From assembly GCA_020881915.1 (NCBI GenBank), contig JAJFPB010000005.1, positions 2,790,001-2,854,000 of the forward strand: a stretch of 64,000 nt of DNA. The letters are read 5' to 3'. The notes under the pieces are model-generated. The model was not told the DNA's origin and made no database searches. It saw nothing but the letters and a program-made list of their open reading frames with translations. Both the position numbers and the translations under genes were made by a program. This document shows, piece after piece, positions 45,202 through 56,300 of the stretch (position 1 is its first letter; every line of letters begins with the position of its first letter). Source of the stretch: Paramyrothecium sp. XJ0827 (Eukaryota; Ascomycota; Sordariomycetes; Hypocreales; Stachybotryaceae).

Positions 45202-47133
45202 TGTAGCTCTATGGGTTACTGTTCCAGGCAAAGGGAGGAATTGCTTGAGCTCCGAGGGCGTGAGGTCTTTGAGATATATGCGCTGGATAAAGCCGGGCTT
45301 CATCGCCCGATACCGAGAGCGGACGCTGTGAGTCGAACGGGATTTGATGTGGGGCCCACCGCGAACTTTGCTCGGTTTCCTCCTATTGGTGCACGACCCG
45401 GACGGCATCTTATAGGCGACATGAGCCGGCTACATACTACGTGGTGAACCATCCCCGTCCGCCATCAAGGTAAAATCTGGTGATGCCATTGCGTGTCAAA
45501 GTCAAATCAGCAAAAGACAAGGCTGAGGGCCGGACCCCCAGGCGCGCCACGAGCCGATTGGGCATCGTACAGGACTCACCGCCGCTCAATTCACCCGACG
45601 GGTTTGCAATACGACAGTCCGTGGAACTTTTGACCGAGCCGACTACGACATGTTTGTCATATAGACTAAACCCAGGATCGTTCCTCTCGCATGAGACGCA
45701 GCTCGCTTTTCTGCTCGCCTTTCTTTTTCCGGATCGCTCGTCCACGTTGTCTCTACGGCCCTATGACCCGCGTGCGGCGATGACGACTCACCCGCGTTGC
45801 ATCGAAGTGAAGGAAGAAGCAAAACATATGCAGGTCAGCCAGCCACGGGGCAAGCCATCTGCTGTTCATTCCCCTTATTAACCATGTTTTGGTCACTTCC
45901 ATTGACGAGGGCCGTGAGGCGAACCGGTGCTGCGCGCAACGTCGACGCACCAATAGGCCAGCGTACATGACTTACATCGGGATGCCCGCCGCTGCTTGGC
46001 CGCCAGCAGCGCATCGCTTAGCGGACCGGGAAATGAAAATGGGACGTTCACCTCCATGCCAATCCTAGTCACCCAGATCAGACACTCTATGCGAACCCTG
46101 TCAATTGTCCAAGCGTACATGTGAATGGGTTCAGTCACTTGTTGTCTGTGTTGTTGTTGTTTGCGAAACTGCCCTCGGTGGATTAGGTCAAATCCGTTGC
46201 TCGCAGGTACCTCTAGTAGTGCAATTGCCTGCCGAAGTACCATCTGTCTCCCCGTGGGATATGCGCGCCGGGAAGCATGTGCAGTATATAAAAATGCCAC
46301 AAGTCCGCTTCATCCTGACGGAGGGAGAACATTTCAATTCCTATATGATAGCCTGAGAGGATTCTTATTCTAGGTTGTAGCCAACATTGTTTGAAACGCA
46401 AGGCTTTTATCGTTTTAGTCCCAGCGACGCCGTTACACGGAACACCTGAACCTGAGGCTGTACTTTGCCATATCCGCGTCAGGCAGTACCTGGGTGTCGT
46501 ACCTACCACCTTAGACTGCCTCCTCGCAATTGGCAAGGGGGGCATTTTTCGGGGCAGCGCGTCTCCTTTGCGACTAACGCTGACCTGGGCACAATCAGAT
46601 TGTTCGCGCTTTGCTGTTGTCGCACAGCACCGTATTGCCATCATCACCCAACTCGTGCTCACCAGTTTCGCAAGTGGTCACCGGGAACGAGATCCAGCAC
46701 AACGCCTCGCACAACTAACCACGGGCCGGACAACAGCGTGCCTGTCGCAGCTCGTCGCTCGTCAGACGCACATTATCGATATCTTGCTTGCTAGGCGCGC
46801 GATCCTGGCGACGGCATCCCCACATCCATTGTCGCCCTCAGTCAGTCGGTGCAATCGCCCCCCGTCCCTGACACCGACGTCAATCTCAACAACGCCGGAG
46901 ACCAAGGCAGGTAGTCGGTGTAATCGCCGCCTGAGTATCTCCGTGCCATCGGCCCATCCTCGCGTACCCCTACCGCGGCGCTCTGCGACTCTTGCGCAGC
47001 AGGATCTCCCACCGAGGCGAAAAGACGCTGTACACCACGCAACCACGTTGCCCTTATCGAGGCCACCACCCGGGCACGCCGCTGCGAATTGGTCCCTGAC
47101 GCGACACCTGGGGATTGTCCTCCGACATCCAAC
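45202..47133. other. intergenic region between HIS5 and the Gln-rich gene
   Basis: About 1.9 kb of divergent upstream sequence. No gene can be supported, although a frame of 288 codons (46391-47257, +) is open. A short direct repeat, GTCGGTG[CT]AATCGCC, occurs near 46845 and 46916. A GTACCTGGGTGTCGTACCTACC patch is at about 46487-46508. Confidence 0.5.
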
Positions 47134-48778
47134 ATGTACAACGCGGGCTACGGCTTCGGCAATGCTGCGCCGAACTTCAACAGCCCCGGCCCTCAACAAC
47201 CCGGCGGCCAGCCAGGCCAGCAGGTCATGTATAACCAGCAGCAGTTCGCTGGCATGAACCCACAAGGTTTTGGACCTGGCGCAAACCCTCAGATGATGGC
47301 CGGTGCGGGTGGTGGCATGATGCCAAATGCCGGCATGCCAAATATGGCTCCCAATGGCCAGAGTAAGTCGGCCCTTGGTCTCTGTTCTCGCGCGGTCGCT
47401 TCTTCCCTCTTTTTCATGACGCTATCGTCTCCTTTTCCCGCATAGGCATGTTCTCGCGGCTTATTGCAAGCGCAGGAACCAGTTGCTAATGGACGTCTAT
47501 AGTGGCAGGCTATCCCCAGCAGTTTGCTGGCGCCCCGTACGGTCAAGTCCTCCCCTCGTCAGTTGGGCCGCAGAACTTCGCGCCGAACAATTACATGATG
47601 GCGGGTGGCATGCCAGGCTTTCCAATGAACCCAGCCATGGCTCAAGCCATGGCCCCTCATCAGCAACAGATGATGCAGCAGCAGCAGCAGCAACAGCAAC
47701 AGCAACAACAGCAGCACCACCCCCAGCAGCAGCAACAACAGCAGCAACAGCAACAGCAACAAAGCCAACATCAGCAGCAGCAGCAGCAACCCCAGCACCC
47801 GCCTCAGCCTCAGCCTCAGCCTCAGCCTCAGCAACAGCAGCAGTTACAGCAGCAGCAACAGCGCATACAATCACAGCAGATGGCGCAAGCCATGAACCAG
47901 GTCGGTACACCGCAAAGGCCTCCAAGCACGGCCCAGGGCACCCCTTCGAACCAGATGCCAGCTCAGCAGCATCCACAATTCTCGACGCCACAGCCTCCTT
48001 CGCAAGCTCAGACTCCGACAAATGCCCCGGCGCAGTCAACCGGCGCTGCAACTCCTCAAACCCCAACGTTCCCTACGAACCAGGGCCCTCTGGCGAACGG
48101 CACAGCACCGTCTGCTACGCCATTGAGCCCCGGCACCGAGTCTCGGGAAAAAGAACGGTTTGCGCTGCTATTAGACATCAACCACGAGCTGTTGTACGAA
48201 TCGATCCAAATTCAAACGACGCAGCAAGAAATAAAGAAGGAGCTGGCAGCCTCTGAGGGTTCCTTGCCGGAGAGAAAGCCCACCGAAGAAGAGAACCTGC
48301 TACAACAGGATTATCTACAGTGAGTGAAGACTTTGTGACGTAGTGGAAAGCCGGCATTAACAGTTGATTGTGCAGATGTATGCGACGATTACAGTCCAAT
48401 CTCTCCTACATGGCTGCGCTTGCCGACAGGAAACCGGAGGTTAAGGTTCCTCCATGCCCAGCTTATCTCAGCGCGCCCCCGCTCAACCTATCACTGAAGC
48501 TCAGAGTCCAGCCCCTGGTGACGGAAGGCTCAGACGCCAACGTGGATCCGCAAATAGACAGGGCGAAGCGCGATCAGGCCATCAAGGACTTGTACCGGAG
48601 GCTGCAGGCTGAATTTCCGGGCTTCGATCCCAAGAAGGAGCCGGCATACCGCATGCCTGCCGCACCTCAGAAGCCGGGTCATGCACCTATGAACCAGGCC
48701 AGCCCTTCGGCTCAAAGGACGCCGCAGATGACCAATATGCCGGCACCTCCGATGAACCAGGGTGGGGTCCAACTATAG
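47134..48778 (+). CDS. glutamine-rich nuclear-type protein
   Basis: Three exons: 47134-47362, 47503-48319 and 48376-48778, giving 482 aa. The N-terminal half is Gly/Asn/Met/Gln-rich and disordered. It contains long glutamine runs encoded by mixed CAG/CAA (about 47672-47880), interrupted by HHP and HPPQPQPQPQPQ segments. After a Pro/Thr-rich linker comes an ordered-looking region (REKERFALLLDINHELLYES, then IQTTQQEIKKEL, then YLQCMRRLQSNLSYMAALAD) that is helical and conserved-looking. I recall similar fungal proteins, some named glutamine repeat protein, but do not assign a function. Such polyQ proteins often act in transcription or its Mediator/SWI-SNF partners; that is inference. The splice joins are good GTAAGT/GTGAGT donors. 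Confidence 0.83.
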
Positions 48779-50362
48779 TCGTTGTGCTTACGTGGTCGAG
48801 CTCTTATGTGTGGTGTGGTCTGCTTGTGTGTCTGGGGTATCCATGGGAAGTGGGACAGGAGTCACATGTGGTTTCAAGAAAAAAGTGATGTTATATCGCG
48901 TTGAGCGACGGTTAACGTGTTCTGGCATTTTCATAAGGTACTGCGCATTGATATATGAGTGTCTTTTATATAAATTATTGGAGAGGTTTCAATGAGAAGG
49001 CCGAAACTAATCGTAGTAACTGTTTGAAGTCGCGTGTGGTGATGTTGTATATGTAGCCGAATCTCTAGCAATTTTCCAGAAGTCCAACACTGCTGCACCT
49101 CAAGATCCATTGCAACCACCATGCCAAAGTAAAACACTTTAATAGACAGTATGAACGAATAGTTTTTGTATTTTAATAATCCTGTCTATTTCTATTCTTC
49201 GGTTTTGAATAATTACAAATGCAATGATTACAATCTTACTCGGGGTTTACAAGCAATTCATAAATATCGTATACATTTCCACTTCATTACTACCTAGCAG
49301 CACACTCGCCGTGTATTAAAAGAAATAAAACAGTAATATCGCCGTTTTGATCACTAAACAGACTGACCGTAATCCAGTGATCAAAACAGTGATATCAGTG
49401 TTTTATCCCTGACGAGACACCAGGGGTGGGCTCGTAGGTATACAGGGTATGAAGCTTTGTGGTCTCGGTTGTTGCTGACCAGGGTCTGCCTCGTTGTGCC
49501 GACGGTAGCCAGAAGATTTTCTTATCGATTAGATTTCAGATCTGATGGCGGGGTGGGCTTGTCGAACAAGGCTTGGCCACCCTCTTTCACCGCATGACTA
49601 GCACTTGATTCTGGGCGGCGTGTTTCGAACGAGAGACAATCGCCGATAGAGGAGCAAGGCGGCTGCAATTGACCACACCGGAGCTGCCCTGAGACCGCAC
49701 GCCTCAAGCCTTCCTCGGCTCGAGGCCAAGGTTCTCAATTGCAAGCACATCCGCACGCGGTGGCTTGTCGGCTCTGCAGCCTCCCTCAGGGTTCATGATC
49801 GACTAACCAGAACCTCCACCGTCCTGGCCTTCATCCACCGAACCATACCTGATGCAATGCAATGCCCTGTAGCCGGCCCTCGGCCAGCCCTTGGATTGGC
49901 AGCTTGAGAAGCGCCATTGACCAATGGGGCAAGGCCATGCGGCACTTTGACGCTACAGGCAAGAAAATCTACCAGTTAGAAACGCCGCCAACCGGAGCTA
50001 AGTCGGTACCTCGAGACCGACTTACGCAAGGCTAACATGGAGGGGAAGGAAAAAAAAAAAAAGTTTACAAACCCCAGCCCAAGACCGTCTCGGTTTTTCT
50101 TCCTTCCCTCTTCCTATCCTCTCCAAACCCTCGTGTGCCACGAGGATAAGGAAGAGATTGCGCCCTCTTGTCGTGGCAGATGATTGCGAGGTAGTCCTTG
50201 ATCTGCTCCAAGAAACTCTGAGAACGGGTTTTCTTGCCGGTTGTCGCCGCTCAGGCCTCTTTTCCCTTCCTGTTTCCCCCTGCCATCAAATCTTTTTCTT
50301 CTTCTTGCCCCGCCATTCATCCCTCCCCCTCCACAGAGAAAAGCTCACCACCGGGCGACAAG
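48779..50362. other. intergenic region with an AT-rich island
   Basis: No gene can be supported. Positions about 48880-49440 are AT-rich and hold one copy of the hairpin element (49291-49440). The remaining sequence to 50362 is ordinary GC content and ends in the CT-rich leader of URA2 (about 50085-50340). Confidence 0.55.
49291..49440 (+). mobile_element. TA-flanked hairpin MITE, copy 1
   Basis: A 150-base element with ends TACCTAGCAGCACAC and GGGTGGGCTCGTAGGTA, which are imperfect inverted repeats beginning at TA. Inside are two 31-nt arms (49325-49355 and 49376-49406) that pair as a long imperfect hairpin around a 20-nt loop. It has no coding capacity. The reverse complement is found at 53609-53763 at about 90 per cent identity by eye. 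The TA at each end fits the TA target duplication of Tc1/mariner-type elements; the family assignment is inference. Confidence 0.8.
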
Positions 50363-53300
50363 ATGGCTGCCTTCCCCAAGCCGCCGGCGGTCGCCCGCCT
50401 CGGCGACGCTGATGACGAGGGCTCCATGTGCCTCGAGCTCCAGGACGGCTCTTCGTTCCAGGGCTACAGCTTTGGTGCTCAGAAGAGCATTGCCGGAGAG
50501 CTGGTCTTCCAGACAGGCATGGTGGGGTACCCGGAGTCGGTCACCGACCCGTCCTATCGAGGCCAAATCCTCGTCATCACCTTTCCCCTGGTTGGCAACT
50601 ATGGTGTTCCCTCGCGGGAGACCATTGACGAGCTCCTCGGCGACCTGCCGGCTCACTTCGAGTCGTCCCAGATCCACATCGCCGGTCTCGTCACCGCATC
50701 CTACTGCGGCGAGGACTACTCACACTTCCTCGCCACCTCCTCCTTGGGCACCTGGCTCAAGGAGCAGGGTGTTCCCGCCATGTACGGCGTTGACACCAGA
50801 GCCCTGACCAAGAAGATCCGCCAAGAGGGCAGCATGCTCGGCAAGATGAGGCTCGAGAGCCGCCTGCTCGCCAATGGCACCGCCAACGGCTCTGTAGACA
50901 CCGCTCGAGGTGTCACCTCCCTTGAGCAATTCGAGTCAATTGACTGGATTAATCCCAATGAGCAAAACCTCGTCGCACAGGGTGAGTCTCCTCTCTCCGT
51001 AGTTCGTGTCTGAAGGTATGCTCATCACCGTGTAGTCTCCATTAAGACCCCTAAGCTGTACAAGCCCCCCGTATCCGTGGCCCGCAAGCACCCGTCTGGT
51101 CGAACGATCCGTGTTCTGTGCGTTGATGTCGGTATGAAGTATAACCAGCTGAGGTGCTTCCTCAAGCGCGGTGTTGAGGTTCTGGTCGTCCCTTGGGACC
51201 ACGACCTGACGCGAGAGGCTGGCGACCAATATGACGGTCTCTTCATCTCCAACGGCCCTGGTGACCCTGCCATGCTTGAAGCCACGGTCAAGAACATCAC
51301 TGCTGCCATGGACAAGAACAAGACCCCGGTGTTCGGTATCTGCTTGGGCCACCAACTGCTGGCTCGAGCTTCGGGCGCCAAGACTCTCAAGATGAAGTTC
51401 GGAAACCGAGGCCACAACATTCCCTGCACGAGCATGGTCACTGGCAAATGCCACATCACGTCTCAGAACCACGGTTTCGCTGTTGATTCTCAATCCCTGC
51501 CCGAGGGCTGGAAGGAGCTCTTCGTTAACGCCAACGACGGCAGCAACGAGGGTATCATGCACGTCGACAAGCCCTACTTCAGTGTCCAGTTCCACCCGGA
51601 GAGCACTCCTGGACCTCGTGACACTGAGTACCTTTTTGATGTCTTCATCAACACCATTGCCAACTGCGCAGAGAACCCTGCCCTTCTGCAGGCCCCCGTC
51701 AACTTCCCCGGCGGCACGATTGAGGAGAACGAGAGGTTGCACCCTCGTGTCTCTGTCAAGAAGGTGCTTGTTCTCGGCAGTGGTGGTCTGAGCATTGGTC
51801 AGGCTGGAGAGTTCGACTACTCGGGTAGTCAAGCCATCAAGGCTTTGAAGGAAGAGGGCATCTACACCGTCCTCATCAACCCCAACATTGCCACTATCCA
51901 GACCTCCAAGGGTCTGGCAGACAAAGTCTACTTCCTTCCTGTCAACGCAGACTTCGTTCGCAAGGTCATCAAGTACGAACACCCCGATGCCATCTACTGT
52001 ACTTTCGGCGGTCAGACCGCGCTGCAAGTCGGCATTCAGCTCAAGGATGAGTTTGAAGCTCTCGGTGTCAAGGTGCTGGGTACTCCCATCGACACCATCA
52101 TCACCACCGAGGATCGTGAGCTCTTCGCTCGCAGCATGGAATCCATCGGCGAGAAGTGCGCCAAGTCCGCGTCTGCCAACAACATCGACGAGGCCATGCA
52201 TGTTGTCAAGGACATCGGTTTCCCCGTTATCGTCCGCGCCGCCTATGCCCTTGGCGGCCTAGGCAGTGGCTTCGCCAACAATGAGGACGAGCTGAGAGAG
52301 CTCTGCAACAAGGCCTTCGCTGCCAGTCCTCAAGTTCTCATTGAGCGAAGTATGAAGGGTTGGAAGGAGATTGAGTACGAGGTTGTCCGAGATGCTCAGG
52401 ACAACTGTATCACGGTCTGTAACATGGAGAACTTTGACCCTCTCGGTATTCATACCGGTGACTCCATCGTCGTTGCGCCTTCCCAGACGCTCTCTGACGA
52501 AGACTACAACATGCTGCGTACTACTGCCGTCAACGTTATTCGCCACCTTGGCGTTGTTGGTGAATGTAACATTCAGTACGCCCTGAACCCCTTTTCCAGG
52601 GAGTACTGCATTATCGAGGTCAACGCTCGTCTGTCGAGATCTTCTGCTCTCGCTTCCAAGGCTACAGGATATCCCCTTGCCTTCATCGCGGCCAAATTGG
52701 GTCTCGGAATCCCCTTGAAGGAGATTTCCAACTCCGTCACCAAGTCCACCTGCGCCTGCTTCGAGCCTTCCCTCGATTACGTCGTTGTGAAGATGCCTCG
52801 CTGGGACTTGAAGAAGTTCACTCGTGTCTCCACACAGCTTGGCTCGTCCATGAAGAGTGTTGGTGAGGTCATGAGCATTGGCAGATCCTTCGAGGAAGCC
52901 ATCCAGAAGGCTATTCGTGCCATCGACTTCCACAACCTCGGCTTCGGCGAGACCAAGGCCCTGATGAGCATCGATGACGAGCTTCAGACGCCATCTGACC
53001 AGCGTCTGTTCGCCATCGCCAATGCCATGCATGAGGGTTACACTGTGGACAAGATCTGGGAGCTTACCAAGATTGACAAGTGGTTCCTGCGCAAGCTCAA
53101 GGGCCTCAGCAACTTCTCCAAGCAAATGACCAGCTACACGACATCCGACATTGCCAAGTCTCCGGCCATCCTTCTGCAGGCCAAGAGGCTGGGTTTCTCT
53201 GACCGACAGCTTGCCAAGTTCTGGAGCTCCAACGAGATTGCTGTCCGTCGGCTGCGACTCGAGGCCGGTATCCAGCCCTACGTCAAGCAGATCGATACGG

Positions 53301-56300
53301 TGGCTGCCGAGTTCCCTGCCTTCACCAACTATCTCTACTTGACTTACAATGGTAGCGAGCATGATGTCGACTTCACTGATCATGGAGTCATGGTTCTGGG
53401 CTCTGGTGTTTACCGAATCGGCTCGTCGGTAGAGTTCGATTGGTGCTCAGTAAGAGCGATCAGAACGCTTCGCGCCACTGGGTTCAAGACAATCATGGTT
53501 AACGTAAGTACTGTGATTTTTGTTCTTGCGTTCTCCCCTTTCTATTTGATGTTTTACCCTGGAACCTATCTCAATTGGACCGCCCTGGATACTTTCCCTG
53601 GGCCAGCATACCTACGAGCCCACCCCTAGTGTCTCGTTAGGGATAAAACACTGATATCACCGTTTTGATCACTGGTTGGGATTACGGTCAGTCTATTTAG
53701 TGATTAAAACGGCGATATTACTGTTTTATTTCTTTCAAAATACGGTGGGTGTGCTGCTTGGTACCTTTCCAATGAACAGCAATGCGCCTGCCTTGCGCGC
53801 CTCATCAGACGTATCCCATCGAGAGGTTTCTACATTCCACGAAACCGGAGCGGGCGACTCTATATCAATTTGTCCTTTTGATCTCGGAACCCTCAAGGCT
53901 TTATATCATTCAGAAACTGTTCACGGGGCGTACCCCCAACTAATCTACGCAAAACCCACGCCCTTTTTGGCACCAATCTGCGTCAATTTGTTATTTCATT
54001 TCTCAATGCTGTTTTATCACCGTTTGCTTCCCCACCCCAACCCATACCACTCACTATTATCATCTCTCTCTCTCATCCAAGAACGTTAAGACATCAAGAC
54101 ATTTACTAACTTCTCCTCGAGTACAACCCGGAAACTGTATCCACCGATTACGATGAAGCCGATAAGCTTTACTTTGAGAACATCAATCTCGAAACTGTTC
54201 TGGACATTTACCAGCTTGAGACAGCCAGCGGCGTTCTCGGAGCTATGGGTGGTCAAACCCCCAACAACATTGCTCTGCCGCTCCACCGTGCCGGTGTCAA
54301 GGTTCTGGGAACCTCGCCTGAAATGATTGACACGGCTGAGAACCGTTACAAGTTCTCCCGTATGCTGGACCGCATCGGTGTTGATCAGCCCACCTGGAAG
54401 GAGCTTACCAGTTTCGAGGAGGCTCAGGCCTTCTGCAACAAGGTCTCATACCCCGTGCTTGTCCGACCTTCCTACGTCTTGTCTGGTGCTGCCATGAACA
54501 CCGTCTACTCGGAGAAGGACTTGGAATCCTATCTGGCGCAGGCTGCCGAGGTCTCTCGCGAGCACCCCGTTGTCATCACCAAGTACATTGAGAATGCCAA
54601 GGAAATCGAGATGGACGCCGTTGCCCAAAACGGTGTCGTTGTTGGTCACTTCATTTCCGAGCACGTTGAGAACGCCGGTGTCCACTCGGGTGACGCCACC
54701 TTGATCCTGCCCCCTCAGGATCTCGAGAAGACGACCATTCAGCGAATCACAGAAGCTACACAAAAGATTGGTGCTGCTCTTAACGTCACTGGCCCATTCA
54801 ACATTCAGTTCATCGCCAAGGACAACGATATCAAGGTGATCGAGTGCAATGTCCGTGCTTCCCGCTCTTTCCCCTTCGTGTCGAAGACCATGGGTGTCGA
54901 TCTCATTGAGATGGCCACCAAGGCAATTATGGGACAGCCATTTGAGAAGTATCCCGCGACCGATCTTCCACCCAACTGTGTGGGTGTCAAGGTGCCTCAA
55001 TTTAGTTTCTCTCGTCTCTCCGGAGCTGATCCAGTTCTTGGCGTGGAGATGGCGTCGACAGGAGAGGTTGCTTGCTTTGGCGTCGATAAGAACGAGGCCT
55101 ACCTCAAGGCTCTTTTGTCGACTGGTTTCAAGATCCCCAAGGCAAACGTGCTCCTTTCTATTGGTTCGTACAAGGACAAGAAGGAGATGCTTCCCTCTGT
55201 GCAGAAGCTTCAGCGCATCGGATACAAGCTGTTTGCCACTGCAGGTACTGCAGATTTCCTTCAAGAGCACGGCATCCCTGTTCAGTACCTTGAGGTGCTG
55301 GGCAGTGACGAAGATAAGGAATCTGAGTTCTCTCTTACACAGCATCTAGCCAAGAACACGATTGACCTCTACATCAACTTGCCTTCCAACAACAAGTATC
55401 GTCGCCCCGCCAACTACATGAGTAAGGGCTACCAAACACGACGAATGGCCGTTGACTACCAGATTCCGCTCGTCACCAACGTCAAGAATGCCAAGATCCT
55501 GATCGAGGCCATCGCCCGTCGCTTCGACCTTGATGTTTCTAAGCGCGATTACCAGACCAGCCACCGTACTGTTGTTCTTCCTGGTCTGATCAACATTGCT
55601 GCCTTTGTCCCTGGCATTGTCTCCCCTGAAAGCACGGATGTCCAGGCCGTCACGAAGACGTCCATCTCATCGGGCTTTAGCATGATCCGCATCATGCCCC
55701 TTGGAGTTGAGGGTGCCATCACCGATGCCATTACCCTGAAGGCTGCGCAGCAGAACAGCAAGGCTGGTAGTCACTGTGACTTCAACTTCTCCATTGCTGC
55801 CACTTCCGACAATGCTGATCAGATTAGCGCCGTCACTGGCGAGGTTGGTTCTCTGGTCATTCCATTCAATCACCTGTCTGGCAATATTAGCAAGGTCGCG
55901 GCGGTTACAGCTCACTTCGATGCCTGGCCTGCACACAAGCCAATTGTCACAGATGCCAAGCTTACAGACCTTGCCTCGATCCTTCTGCTGGCCAGCCTAC
56001 ACAACAGACGTATTCACGTTACCTCTGTGACCACGAAGGATGACATCCGATTGATTGCTCTCAGCAAGGAGAAGGGTCTGCAGGTGACGTGCGATGTCTC
56101 TGTCTACTCGCTCTACCTGTCTCAAAAGGACTACCCTCAATTTGACCGCCTCCCCACCGAGGCTGACCAGAAGGCACTCTGGGAGCATTTGTCGACGATC
56201 GACATCTTCTCCGTCGGCAGCATTCCCTACCAACTTGCCACGACGCTTGGCCACAAGGCTGATCCCGCCACGGGCATCGCAGAAGCGCTCCCTCTGCTGC

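Noticed and set aside
46391..47257. 288-codon plus-strand frame before the Gln-rich gene
   Set aside because: Pro/Ser/Arg/Thr-rich with no domain, and it overlaps the first exon of the Gln-rich gene in another frame; probably leader sequence.
50936..53383. Long minus-strand open frames (421 and 374 codons) across URA2
   Set aside because: Antisense shadows of a highly conserved gene; the composition (many V, L, D, G) is typical of mirrored codons.
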